From Bolinopsis microptera (Eukaryota > Ctenophora > Tentaculata > Lobata > Bolinopsidae), in the NCBI RefSeq assembly GCF_026151205.1, contig NC_087076.1, forward strand, positions 12,447,675 to 12,511,674: a stretch of 64,000 nucleotides of DNA. Reading direction: 5' to 3'. The first letter of the stretch is position 1. Each line of letters starts with the position of its first letter. The notes under the pieces are model-generated. The model was not told the origin of the DNA. It made no database searches and was given only the letters and a program-made list of their open reading frames with translations. Positions 1 through 13,100 of this stretch are shown in pieces. The translations under genes and the position numbers were made by a program.

Positions 1-921
1 TCTCTCCTCAATCCTGATCAGCTTATAAACTGCCAGTAACTCCACAGTGCCACCCTGATCCCGCGGCTGGTGCTGTGTGACACCAACAAATAGCCTCAAA
101 AACTAATAAGATCACATGTAGGAGCAATCAGGGGAAGGTGTGTCGGGTAGACACCGGAATCCGGATGTGAGCTGAGATCAATGAGAAGGATAATGAGGGC
201 TGGAGCCCTATTAGTGCTCAACACTTTCTATAACCCCTCCTGATATGTCTTTCAAAAACCCAGCTCCCTGATATGTCTTCAGCACACTGTTGTTCTTACT
301 TTCTCACTGCTCTGTCGTGTTCAAACATACTTTCCAAAGTGCTGTTCTATAGAATAAGCATAACATTTTTGTTGTTGTTGATACGCTTAATGCAGTGCTG
401 GTGTGTCCCCTGTACTGTATATATATATATATATATATACTATATAGTATACTGATTGATACCTGTTAATTAGTAGAACACGCAGGAACCTTGCTCCTCT
501 TATTACATAATTATGCGAGGTATCAACTCCTAACTGAATTAGGATCTAGAAATATTGCAACTGAGCGTTCCAAGATGGGTCTACAGATTCGGGTGATAAC
601 AAAGCGGTTTTGTCTGATCCAGTCCGTGCAACAATGTGACAGACTGTACTACGGTCAACAGAATACGTGCAAACTGTGCGGCAATGATACACCAGGATCG
701 TTATTGTAAGGAATCGTTACTTTGACATTCAACTTCCCTTATTCGTCGCCCGTTTCTTGGACTTGCAGACTCTCTGTCTGATTAGCTGTGAGATAAGATG
801 ATTACTTTTAATGCAATATTATGCAGATTAGTTAGCTGTTGAACATTTCCATGAAGGCAAAAGGGGCTTAATGAGTCGATTATTTTAACAAAGTATGCCA
901 ACCCCTCACCCGGGTCTTGAA
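1..921. other. Gene-free stretch with a TA microsatellite
   Basis: I see no conserved coding sequence here. The only distinct structure is a short (TA)n run at about 416-440. The short open frames look random. Confidence 0.6.
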
Positions 922-2909
922 ACTCCAGGGTAACAATATCTCCAGAGTAACAATATCTCCAGGGTAACAATATCTCCAGGGTAACAATAACTCCAGGGTA
1001 ACAATATCTTCAGGAACAATATCAGGGTAACAATATCTCCAGGGTAACAATATCTCCAGGGTAACAATATCTCCAGGGTAACAATATCTCCAGGGTAACA
1101 ATATCTCCAGGGTAACAATATCTCCAGGGTAACAATATCTCCAGGGTAACAATATCTCCAGGGTAACAATATCTCCAGGGTAACAATATCTCCAGGGTAA
1201 CAATATCTCCAGGGTAACAATATCTCCAGGGTAACAATATCTCCAGGGTAACAATATCTCCAGGGTAACAATATCTCCAGGGTAACAATATCTCCAGGGT
1301 AACAATATCTCCAGGGTAACAATATCTCCAGGGTAACAATATCTCCAGGGTAACAATATCTCCAGGGTAACAATATCTCCAGGGTAACAATATCTCCAGG
1401 GTAACAATATCTCCAGGGTAACAATATCTCCAGGGTAACAATATCTCCAGGGTAACAATATCTCCAGGGTAACAATATCTCCAGGGTAACAATATCTCCA
1501 GGGTAACAATATCTCCAGGGTAACAATTTCTCCAGGGTAACAATAACTCCAGGGTAACAATATCTCCAGGGTAACAATATCTCCAGGGTAACAATATCTC
1601 CAGGGTAACAATATCTCCAGGGTAACAATATCTTCAGGGTAACAATATCTCCAGGGTAACAATTTCTCCAGGGTAACAATAACTCCAGGGTAACAATATC
1701 TCCAGGGTAACAATATCTCCAGGGTAACAATATCTCCAGGGTAACAATATCTCCAGGGTAACAATATCTCCAGGGTAACAATATCTCCAGGGTAACAATA
1801 TCTCCAGGGTAACAATATCTCCAGGGTAACAATATCTCCAGGGTAACAATAACTCCAGGGTAACAATATCTCCAGGGTAACAATATCTCCAGGGTAACAA
1901 TATCTCCAGGGTAACAATATCTCCAGGGTAACAATATCTCCAGGGTAACAATATCTTCAGGGTAACAATATCTCCAGGGTAACAATATCTCCAGGGTAAC
2001 AATATCTTCAGGGTAACAATATCTCCAGGGTAACAATATCTCCAGGGTAACAATATCTCCAGGGTAACAATATCTCCAGGGTAACAATATCTCCAGGGTA
2101 ACAATATCTCCAGGGTAACAATATCTCCAGGGTAACAATATCTCCAGGGTAACAATATCTCCAGGGTAACAATATCTCCAGGGTAACAATATCTCCAGGG
2201 TAACAATATCTCCAGGGTAACAATATCTCCAGGGTAACAATATCTCCAGGGTAACAATATCTCCAGGGTAACAATATCTTCAGGGTAACAATATCTCCAG
2301 GGTAACAATTTCTCCAGGGTAACAATAACTCCAGGGTAACAATATCTCCAGGGTAACAATATCTCCAGGGTAACAATATCTCCAGGGTAACAATATCTCC
2401 AGGGTAACAATATCTTCAGGGTAACAATATCTCCAGGGTAACAATTTCTCCAGGGTAACAATAACTCCAGGGTAACAATATCTCCAGGGTAACAATATCT
2501 CCAGGGTAACAATATCTCCAGGGTAACAATATCTCCAGGGTAACAATATCTCCAGGGTAACAATATCTCCAGGGTAACAATAACTCCAGGGTAACAATTT
2601 CTCCAGGGTAACAATATCTCCAGGGTAACAATATCTCCAGGGTAACAATAACTCCAGGGTAACAATATCTCCAGGGTAACAATAACTCCAGGGTAACAAT
2701 AACTCCAGGGTAACAATATCTCCAGGGTAACAATATCTCCAGGGTAACAATATCTCCAGGGTAACAATATCTCCAGGGTAACAATATCTCCAGGGTAACA
2801 ATAACTCCAGGGTAACAATAACTCCAGGGTAACAATAACTCCAGGGTAACAATAACTCCAGGGTAACAATATCTCCAGGGTAACAATATCTCCAGGGTAA
2901 CAATATCTC
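922..2909. repeat. 17-bp minisatellite, about 116 copies
   Basis: An uninterrupted array of the 17-mer CTCCAGGGTAACAATAT. Variant units carry AATAACT, AATTTCT or ATCTTC. A run of variants (CTTC unit, normal unit, TTTCT unit, AACT unit) recurs near 1630-1690, 2277-2335 and 2412-2470, so part of the array was copied as multi-unit blocks of about 136 bp. The unit lacks stops on the minus strand and 17 is not a multiple of 3. All three minus frames therefore stay open and give the same 17-residue pseudo-protein repeat, which is not evidence of coding. Confidence 0.97.
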
Positions 2910-3743
2910 GGTAAATTATCAATCATAATCGTACGATTTTGTAAGATGATCGTCCCAGATTTCTTTCGCCGAACACCAAATTTTGCCAGGAACGAGTCAA
3001 CAGAAAGTGGTTGTTCCTCTTTCAATTAAAAAAGTGAAAGTATTACCATTAAGTAAATTGATAAAGGTTACCGATGATAATTGATAAATCGAATTGAATA
3101 ACCGTAATCAACAATAGTAATTACGGACAATAGCATTGAATGATATGAATGAACAATATAAAATATCAACGTCAATGTCATGACTTATGTAGCCTCGCCA
3201 TCAATCATGCTAAGGAACGAGGTATCCTTCATACTTGTGCAATCTTCTATATCCACTTTTTTTAATTATATATAATTATATTTAATTATAACTTTGACGT
3301 CAATTAAATATAGTTAGTACGCTGTTACTAATGTCAAAGCTTTCAAATACGGCGTATTTACAAACTCAGAAGAATTCTTATTTTTTAAGGAAAATAAGAG
3401 CTTAATCATTTGTACTTTATCCTCGCAAGTGCGAAATATTCTTGATCCGACGACACATGTTTTCAATCATTCTCGTTGAGATAGAACCTTTTTTTTATTT
3501 TGTAGCGCCAAGGTTGTGTTCCTTATTCTAAAGTTAAAGAAAATTAAAGGCTCGCTTTTATATATGAAGATATGATATACCTATTTCTTTCTAAGTCAAC
3601 TGACTCTATTTGATATTCGTAATTTGCGGTACGAAATATGTTGATGACGTCAGCATCAAAGTATCAACAATCAAGGCTCATTATTCTAATCCAGATTTGA
3701 TGACGACATATCTGTGATGACGTCATATCTGCAACATTTCGCC
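2910..3743. other. AT-rich intergenic stretch
   Basis: AT-rich sequence with no open frame resembling a known protein. Two TGACGTCA-like motifs lie near 3645 and 3718. Nothing else supported. Confidence 0.55.
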
Positions 3744-4031
3744 AGGGGCTAGGTGGCTGAGTGGTTAGAGCTTCCGCCTTTTGCGCAGAAGGTCCAGGGT
3801 TCGAATGCCAGTGTCATCTAATCTAGGGAGATAGCTAAGGATCCGTTGGATCTATCCGAAGTTACACATTTGTGTAATGTATCCTCGGTTGACTCAGCCG
3901 AATGATCGGAAGACCGTGATTCAGGGTTAAATGAGGAGGGGTCCTGCCAAGAAATCAACTAGAATCTTCTTCAGTACATCTACATTGTAGTGTACTTTAA
4001 ACATACTACTATGCTATACTATACTATTTCT
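3744..4031 (+). mobile_element. tRNA-derived SINE
   Basis: The head carries an RNA polymerase III A box (TGGCTGAGTGG, 3754-3764) and, 33 bp after its end, a B box (GGTTCGAATGC, 3798-3808), the spacing of a tRNA gene. The region between can be drawn as a degenerate anticodon arm, but the tRNA is not intact: the 3' half is followed by about 200 bp of unrelated body ending in an ACTATAC-rich tail. This is the layout of a tRNA-derived SINE rather than a functional tRNA. The 3' end is estimated; no target duplication was found. Confidence 0.7.
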
Positions 4032-6307
4032 GAAAAACTCTACTCTAATCCCCGGTATTTCTTAGCTCTTTTGCATAACTTCCTTTTACTTTTTACTGAC
4101 TTATAGTCTGTAACCTAGACCCTGCAGCGACAACAACCTCCTCAAATCTACTTCCTAAAGTTATGTCACGTGACACGTCATTAGGCAATCAAATTCCGGC
4201 AAACGCTGAAATATCCCGCTATCAGTAGGTTTGGGTCTTCAGAAGACAAACAAAAATCTAATTAGATGTAGAAGATACCCCAGCGAGGGGCAGCATATAT
4301 AATAGTGTTTGCGTCAGTTTTGTAGTCTTGTGCTATATTTATATATATTAACCACAAAACCGTACTTTTGGTGTTAAAATTGATGTCGCTAGTGTGCACT
4401 GTGCACGAATGTGTACGTTAGGAGTGGTAATGTATCAGAAATGCATACTGTCGTGGTTTTCTCTGCACCTTTTATTTTCAGCCGTACAATGTCCGATCGA
4501 TCATGTAGCTCGCTTTTGTCCTGGACTGCGTATGATGCAGAATCCGTAGTTTTGTGGGCCTTTCCCCCTTATTCTTCGGAGCAGGACCTTTTTGTTTAGG
4601 CATGTGACACCTGGGGATGTGTGCTGGCAATTCTAGTGACACCTCACTAGAAAAAAAGTGCGATCTGAGTTCTTTTCTTCTTTTCATTCGAAAAATCCAA
4701 TTATTAATCAGTGAGTTTCACGACGTTAACCTCACGATTTCCAGTCTGAGAGAAAAATTAATTTATTACATTTTAACACGCCGAGTACTCGAACATTTCG
4801 CATAAAGATAAGAGATATAGAGGCGATTATTCAGGCTATTCAAGTTATTCATTTTGGCCATAGATGCAGCCATAGTACTAGACATGATCCTACGTACAAC
4901 TCAAAGCACCAATAATATGACTGTGTGAAAGGCTGACTTAAGCTAAATGCTGACTGCATAGGAGACAATTCCGTTAAGTTAAGAAAAATGTGCACTTCTA
5001 AAAGCTTGACGTAGCTATCATGCAGTCTGGTTTAACTTTCGTGTCTGTAATAGTAAAAATAAAACCAGAGCTTCTAGAAGGATGAAGATATGAAGCAGGG
5101 ACTGCAGTTAATCCGAGTAGACTGGCGATTGTTCAAAGCATGTCACGAGTTGTCCTGTGCTTAATCTAAATATGGTGGCACGTATCGTTTCTATATATGG
5201 TAAAGATTGTATTGATGGTGTTTAATTGTGAAGCGAGTTTGGAAGTATATTTTACGCGCTCTATTGCTTTGTTCGTTTATTGTCGGACTCCGTGACGGAC
5301 GTGACTCCTTGCTTTATCGTTTTAACTATTGTGGATTATTCGTTCCTATTAGCACGCGTTCTGAGGGCTAAATTTAACTTCCATGTGATCTAAATTTAGA
5401 CGGACTAAGGGGGAAGTTGTCAAGTTGTGGTGAAAGTTTAATAAATAACGTTAATTGCCATGGTACTGAGGAAGAGAGAGCTTGAGCCACTTGCAGAGAT
5501 GCCTGCTTGACAATCATGTGCCGGTTTATCTCCACTGACATCAACAAACGAGAACAAACATGGCTTCATGAAACCAGGAACTCCCAGTGAGGGAAGCAGG
5601 GGGTAAAGGGTGAGCGATCCTTACCAACTGTCGGAAGTGACACGTTATTTTGGTGATATAACTCACCAAATACTCACCCCACTCTCCGGATAAGAGGTGC
5701 CGTGACGTCACATGAGCTGAATAATGAATTGATCTCCTGTGCTACTCGGCAAAACAGGTGTGAAGCTGCGGGCTTTATCTATAAAAATGGCGAAATTTTC
5801 TAGAATAGACAATTATTTCGTGACCGGCCCGGTACGCTTTACAATCACATCTCCGATCTTGGGCTCCGTGCTACACAGCCGCAAATATCCAAGGATTTTG
5901 AATTCGAATTGTTCGTGTCGTCTATTGTCTGGTATTCCTCAATTCTGCAGAAACGGTGTTGACTCTTCTCCAATGTAACCTACCCGCATCTAATTGGTCG
6001 TGTACATCACAACATTGCCAGGATAGTATCAATGTGGACTATCTTTTCACTTCCTTTTTGATCATTTTGATTTTGTAATAATTCACAGTCAAAGTGTGCC
6101 AGTCTTTCGTTTCATGGAAATCTGCAAATGATGTTGATCAAGCCGTCAGTTCTAAAGCAAGATTTCCATAGTTAAAACAGCTGATTCTCGTCTGAACCCA
6201 GCCAAACTCTCCCATTCACAGAAGACATATTTCTGTTATCAAACTTCTCCAGAAGAGACCTTTAAATTGAAATTAATGCACCACCTTATACCCTTCCACT
6301 TCCGCAC
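4032..6307. other. Intergenic, no gene seen
   Basis: No frame here resembles a known protein and none has convincing splice-linked partners. A 79-codon open frame near 5739-5978 has no family resemblance. A transcription start or 5' UTR exon of the downstream convertase could lie here, but I cannot point to it. Confidence 0.5.
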
Positions 6308-6570
6308 TTCCCCCGCACTTGTGTGAATTCAACATGAAGTTACATGATTCTTACCAACTATAGCTCCCCCGCACTTTTGTGAATTCAACATGAAGTTACC
6401 GGATCCTTACCAACTATAGCTCCCCCGCACTTTTGTGAATTCAACATGAAGTTACCGGATCCTTACCAACTATAGCTCCCCCGCACTTGTGTGAATTCAA
6501 CATGAAGTTACCGGATCAACTATAGCTCACCCGCACTTTTGTGAATTCAACATGAAGTTACCGGATCCTT
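6308..6570. repeat. 56-bp tandem repeat, about 4.7 copies
   Basis: Five successive copies of a 56-bp unit containing CCGCACTTNTGTGAATTCAA and CCGGATCCTTACCAACTATA. The fourth copy has lost 8 bp and the last is truncated. Lies about 600 bp before the convertase start codon. Confidence 0.9.
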
Positions 6571-6912
6571 AACTGCTTCCCTATTAACAGCAGGCCAAGA
6601 ACCCCACACTTGTACAGTTTGACTACCAGTCCGGCAATCAATGATCTCCCCTCTTGTTGGAACGATGTGCGCCTTACAGTGACTTGTACATAAAATCGGG
6701 ACGAAGTTCAATAATAGGTGGGTCGGTGTGACAGTGCCCACCCAAAGCATAGAACGGCTCGATACCCTGTCTACTTCAAGATACTGCAGTCCTTTGCGTG
6801 TTCTATCTTCCCCTGCCTCAACCCTTGCACTGCTCACCTCGCTATTTGGACTTTTGCCAGCCGTTTAGTAGTATATCACCTTCATTTTCTAGCTAGCTGT
6901 GTTAATTTTGTT

Positions 6913-7040
6913 CTTATATTAGGACGCAATGAAACTAACGGACCACGATGTATGGGGACTTGCCTGTGCCACCCCATGGCAACATTAAAATATATCGACT
7001 CTGTTACATTGTTTCCTGTTAACACAAAACTCCGTTACAA
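6913..7040 (+). repeat. Interspersed repeat, copy A
   Basis: About 128 bp that reappears in inverted orientation at 31728-31848. The two copies differ by scattered substitutions and a 6-bp insertion here. Dispersed repeats of unknown class; no terminal repeat or coding capacity visible. Confidence 0.8.
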
Positions 7041-7194
7041 ATTGAACTTGGATCTGGCAATACTTTACTATTGCATTCCAAAACCAGCCGATCGTATTTA
7101 TTCTCTTCTTGCATTCCATTATAAAAGTTGTAGTTAAACTTAAACTTAAATTTAGTATTCCGGTAATTACTAACATATATTGCTCTTACAGGTT

Positions 7195-10100
7195 ATGAAT
7201 AGGCTAGAATTGTCGATATTGCTGTTATTAAATGTATTTGTATCTACTGTATGGTCGATGGGTTGGCTCATTGACCTAAAACACGGCGGCCACAGGGCTG
7301 CTAACAAAATCGCCAATAAATATAACCTAGTTAATAGAGGAAATGTAAGTAAATTCTACATTTTATACGCTGATCATATTTTTGTTTCTCGTCTATCATT
7401 TAAAATTATTCGTCTAAACTTTAAATAGAGCCGGCAGTTCGATTACTGTTCTAATTTTGCCGTTTAGATCATCATCAATATGTTTTGACAAAATGTCCAT
7501 ATTTTTAAATAGTCAGAATTTAATTAACTGTCCTAGTAAACTTAAAGGAGGAGAAAGTTAACTTTTGGACAACTTTTAAAGACCATCTAAAAGACCCCAT
7601 CTTAGAATTTGATCATGTTTCAGAGAGGTGGTCTACGACACATATTCCTCCTCGAAACGAAGTCTGACGACTATAGAAGTAGACGGAGAAGGGATACATC
7701 TCTTCCCTACAGAAGTAGAGATGAAATGATTCATGACATAACAAATCAGATTTTCCACGAAAAAAATGTGGTATTTGCCGAGGTTAACAGGCAGAACCTG
7801 AGCAGAAAAGTAAGAGGAATATACCATCCTGACTCGAGAAGACCGGGAGGAGGGTCCAGTAGACACACGAGAGGAGCGTTCAATCCTGACGAGTGCTGTG
7901 ATTTTAACGATCCGGAGTATAATAAGCAGTGGTATTATGTAAGTAGGTTCTTTCTTTCTGGACAGTACTTACTTACTTACTTGTACTTGAAAAGGTCTCC
8001 TCCTAGTCGTTGGAGTGGCCTGCACCACATAGTAACTCCTTTTTTGCTGCATCCTCCCGGACACATGACAAATAGTTTTTCCGAGGTCTACCTCTTGACC
8101 TTCTGGACAGAGAACCTGGACAGAGAACCTTTAAAACCTTAGTTATTAGTGCCATTAGTGTTGACCCCTTTAATTGCCATGTTGTCGAGAATCCTCGCGG
8201 TGACATACTATACAAATTAATACGGTTATCGGGTTATAGGTTCAGAATCAAGCTAAATAAAATAGTCTCTTGTCGCACTTATTCCAGGGTGTCTTATAAT
8301 TTCAGCCACAGTAACTGTTAGAACTACACGACCAGCTGAACAGATATATTCCTTAAATGTACCAAAAGGGGATGGAAATAATAGGTGCTCATCCAGGATT
8401 ATTCTAGAACGCGAGCCGTTTGAACTTAGATGAATTGATCTTCCCTTTTTAAGGATTATAAATTATCTTTTCATCCTATAATAAGCGACGTCATCATGGT
8501 GACGTCATAATACTAGTGACGTCATAATACTAGTGACGTCATCATGATGACGTCATCATAGTGACGTCATAAAACTAGTGACGTCATCATAGTGACGTCA
8601 TAATACTAGTGACGTCATAATACTAGTGACGTCATAATACTAGTGACGTCATAATACTAGTGACGTCATAATACTAGTGACGTCATAATACTAGCTACAT
8701 TTACAGCGCAGGTAATCCCATAGCCGTGACAGGGTGCAAACATTCAATTTTCCATCTCATTGGAGATAGGATATCGCTTAGCACGGTCCTAGGACAGAGA
8801 CCTACCATAAAAAACATGATTAGATTTGACCAAAGCCGGTAACATGCTTTATCGTATCACCAAAACCGAGCTCATTCGTAGTGGTACGGCGTAAGGGAAT
8901 TACAACTAGTAAGGGGATTACAACTAGGCTAGCTGTATTATTATACCCTCTCTCTGATAACCAGTTTACACTAACAGAACTATCTTGCGGCCAGGCCTGA
9001 TTTCCTGTCGTTACGGTAAAGACATCACCGGACGTTCAGGACAGATTAAACTTGTTACCGAACACAGAGCCAAATTATCAACTAATAAATGTTGTGGCGG
9101 AAGGACAAATTATGGTCATAAAAACTAGCTGTCAATATCTAGTTATTCCTGAGATTTTCTTACAATTCTTTGGTTTTATTTCAGCGTAACAATCTGAGGC
9201 TTGACATGAACATTGAGGGAGCGTGGAAACAAGGGATTACTGGAAGAGGAGTTAAAGTTACAATTCTAGATGACGGTGGGTAGGTTACAAAAACAGTAAC
9301 ATTTACTATGGAACATTTGACAGTAACTTAAAGTCTGTTCAGATTTCTGGAACATCAGCTTTTTTAAATACCTACAAAATTATAATTTTAAAATGATAAA
9401 TAAAGTAAATAAATAAGTATCTAGATAATTCAACTAAAGCAGAGATTCTTTAGCCTATAGAGAGCATGACGTCATGCAAGGGCCCATATCTACTGTAATT
9501 GTTTAGTGTTATACGTTATTACCCTACCATTTTTTTAATTATATATATATATCAGTAAATTACTTAAACAATAAACTTGTGGCATGTTGCTGACTGTCCA
9601 TTTAAACCACAGGTGTAGAAAGAACGCACGATGACCTGAAGGATAACTGGGACGCAGATGCCAGCTATGATTTCAACGATAACGATTTGGATCCTTCCCC
9701 TAGAATGACTGACGACTCAGAGAATATGTAAGTGGTAGAAATCTTTTCACGTTTATCATTCCTATTTTTAACACTATCCTTAACCATCAACGTAACGCAT
9801 CGAGGAATCCGATTCATTCTAAAGTAAGTAAGGTCAAAGTGTTTGACCCTGAATGATTGTTAAGCTGTTAATGTTAAATTCTTTGATGTAGTATCATCAG
9901 GACTCTGGTCCCCAATTACTGGAACCAAATGATGCCTACTGAAGAGACTTTTAATGCCAAGATTTTGAAAGTCAAAGGGTATATTCAATCTTCATTTATG
10001 GGTCACTTTAAATGGGCAGCAATAGTGATAAGCACTGTGCATTTACTTTGCAATTTTTTAAATTAGCAGATAAGGGCACCTTTAAAAGCATCTCATTAAC

Positions 10101-13100
10101 CACGTACGGTAGTAGATTGTGGTTAAACTTTAAGAATAAATCGGAGCATCTTAAAAGTTTAAGATGCTCCGATTGAATGACCATTCAAAAATACCTCTGG
10201 GACTTTAATACCAATCTAACCGCCAACTTAGCCTTTCAAAGCACCATTTATTCTGCGTTACCTCAACTTGAGCAATTTATATCCGATAGCTTTTAAAGTA
10301 AAAATAGCATGTGCTTGCCATGGTTTTTCGTAAAAACAAAATCCGCGTGGCGCGTGCATAATAGAATGCATATAAGAATAGTGTTACTTTAAATAACAAC
10401 CAGATTGCCTGTGGAGCAGTGTTTTAAAAATATGTGTCTGGAATGATGGAAGATTCTCCATTTAGTCGAGCAATACACACTAACTTGTTAAGCCTGCTAA
10501 TATTTAACTAAAGCTGCATACTTTATTGTTAAATAAAGAGGTAACTACTTTTAAACTGGGACAATTGAATATAAATAGAGCCGCGTTTTCCATTTATAAA
10601 GCACATACAACTCATTAAAAGAGACGTTTTTCCGGTTGAATGGGATAAATTAAATGTTATATAGGTTTAAACACCCAGCAGTTTATTTATTCTAACGAAA
10701 TGTTTTGTCGGCAACGAGGGTAGCCATGCTAAACTATGACTAATATGTGTGATGGAAGCCTCCAACACTTTCACTTTCACTTTCACTTTCACTTGGAGAC
10801 TAATAGCTATTAGTTATCTCATGTACAGGCACGGAACAAGGTGTGCAGGACAAGTTGCAGCCTCGGCTAACAACACTAAATGTGGGGTGGGGGCCGCTTT
10901 CGAAGCAAACATAGGAGGTACGTTTCAGCTGCAACAATTTTATAATAATGATGAAGAATGCCGTTTATGTTAACGGCTTCATTTTTACTAACAAACTATG
11001 CAGATCTGTATGTTCAGATGTTACAAATGCGCTAAAATATGTAAAAAGCAGTCCATCTATATCTGCTCCTTTAGAAACCATATTGTAACAATTCAGGTAT
11101 TAGGATGCTGGATGGTAGAATATCCGACGAGGTAGAGTGTGATTCCATCGGCTTTAAACGAAACTACATTGATATCTACAGCATGTCTTGGGGGCCAGAC
11201 GATGATGGGAAAACTGTGGACGGTCCAGGAAGTTGCACCAAGACTGCTCTTAAGGAAGGTGCAAGAAAGGTACTTTTTTTAATACTCAAATTGAAATGAG
11301 ATAATGTAGAATTTGTGTTACTAACTTTATAGTGATAAGTCGTTTTTGCCAAGTTAGTGAGAATAATTCTCCGAATAAGGGAGCTATATTTAACTTGTTG
11401 AAAAGTATCATCAAAGGACTGCTAAGTAAAAACTCTCAGGGAAGACACGGCAAAGGTTCCATCTTCGTTTGGGCGAGCGGCAACGGCGGGAAAGCAAACG
11501 ACGACTGCAACCTAGACGGTTACGTGTCGAGTATCTACACCATCGCCATTAGTGCCATCTCATCGAGCGGGCTCTCGCCTTGGTACAGTGAGTCCTGTGC
11601 CTGCACCCTCGCCTCCGCTTACTCGTCCGGGTTTGGAAATGAGGATAAGATCCTGACGACAGATGTCCACAATACTTGCACTGATGAACACACAGGCACC
11701 TCCGCTGCAGCACCACTAGCAGTGGGCGTGCTCGCTCTAGTTCTTCAGGCTAAGTGAGATATTTAGCCTTAGAAGTGTTGTTTTACGATTAAACTTACTG
11801 GATATTTCATCGTAAGACAAGGGTACCCAATCTTAACCACAATTTGAGGATTAATATCGGTCAAAATTTGTGAATATTTCCGAGCTTTAGAATGAGGGGT
11901 TTAATCCATATAACCTGCAGTCCCGAACTGACGTGGAGGGATATGCAACACTTGATAGTGCGGACAGCCAGCAGGGTCTCCAATGACAGGGACAGTCAAT
12001 GGACTCGGAACGGAGCCGGTCACGAGTTTCATCCTAAACTCGGCTTCGGAGTTCTTGGTAATTTCAAATCATAAAATTTAGACTAGCACGTTTGATTGGA
12101 ACTTTGATATGCGCGAAGCAGTCAAACTGTGAAAATATGAGGTTAAATTATTGACTAACTGGGCCCACTTTGCTTCAGACGCAACAAAGATGGTAAACAT
12201 GGCGCGAAACTGGACGACAGTTCCCCAGCAGCGAAAGTGCATGGCCCTCAAAGTCAACCACACAAAGTAAGCATAAATCTCATCCTACGTTCAACCTTGT
12301 CCACGCATGGAACTAGGGTTGACAAATTTTAAAACGTTGACAGTTCTCCAACTATCGTCCCCAGGGTGGTACCACCGCTACGGATACTCAACATGAGGAC
12401 AACCATCCACCCCGAAGACTGCATGGACAAGTCGACTGGCAGATTTGGTAAGGACCACCTGAGCAAGCTCGAGCACGTGCAACTGTTCCTGACGATAAGT
12501 ACGCCCACCAGGGGGGACCTCTTGCTAAAGTTAGTTTCTCCAAGTGGAACAACCAGCAAACTTCTCAGCATGAGGCCTGAAGACAACGCAGAATCCAGTT
12601 CCAGGTACGTAGCACTTCGTTGATCAGAATGAATTTTCTTTATTAGATTTTGATTTGAAATTTAACAAACGGAGACAGCATGGTATAATCCTTTAGACAA
12701 CCCGACACTCTACAGGTTCTACAATAACAGGTCTGGCTTTAAGAATTGGGGCTTTATGACTGTTAATTTTTGGGACGAAGAACCCTATGGATGGTGGCAA
12801 TTACAGATCATCAATGCGAATGGAAACCCAAACCATAAACATACTCAGTGAGTACTAAACATAGATGAATAGGACTGGGAATTTATACCGATTACCTCGT
12901 AAGTTTTTATCATGGAACATGTTTACGATCAAGTCTTGAATTAAAACCAAATACAAGCCAAAATAAAGTACAGTTTGATGAAATCTAACATTTAAGACAC
13001 CATGTACGTTCTAGTTACAGAAGGAAAATTTCAGGATGCAACCAACCAAGCTTAAGAAGTTCAAGCTGATATTCTGGGGCTCCGGGGGAACATCCAGTTC

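Noticed and set aside
922-2909. CRISPR-like or telomeric array
   Set aside because: Units are directly abutting 17-mers with no spacers, and the sequence is not a telomere motif; the genome is eukaryotic.
880-3025. Several long minus-strand ORFs (up to 463 codons)
   Set aside because: They only read through the 17-bp minisatellite, in all three frames with the same repeating peptide; no domain or splice context.
3744-3815. Functional tRNA gene
   Set aside because: A and B boxes are present but the acceptor stem does not close and a SINE body follows.
6718-7137. 139-codon ORF before the convertase
   Set aside because: It crosses the dispersed repeat shared with 31728-31848 and resembles no protein.
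9895-9980. Possible extra convertase exon after 9894
   Set aside because: Exons 9613-9727 and 10829-10917 join directly in phase to give SENMHGTRCAG, the expected family sequence.
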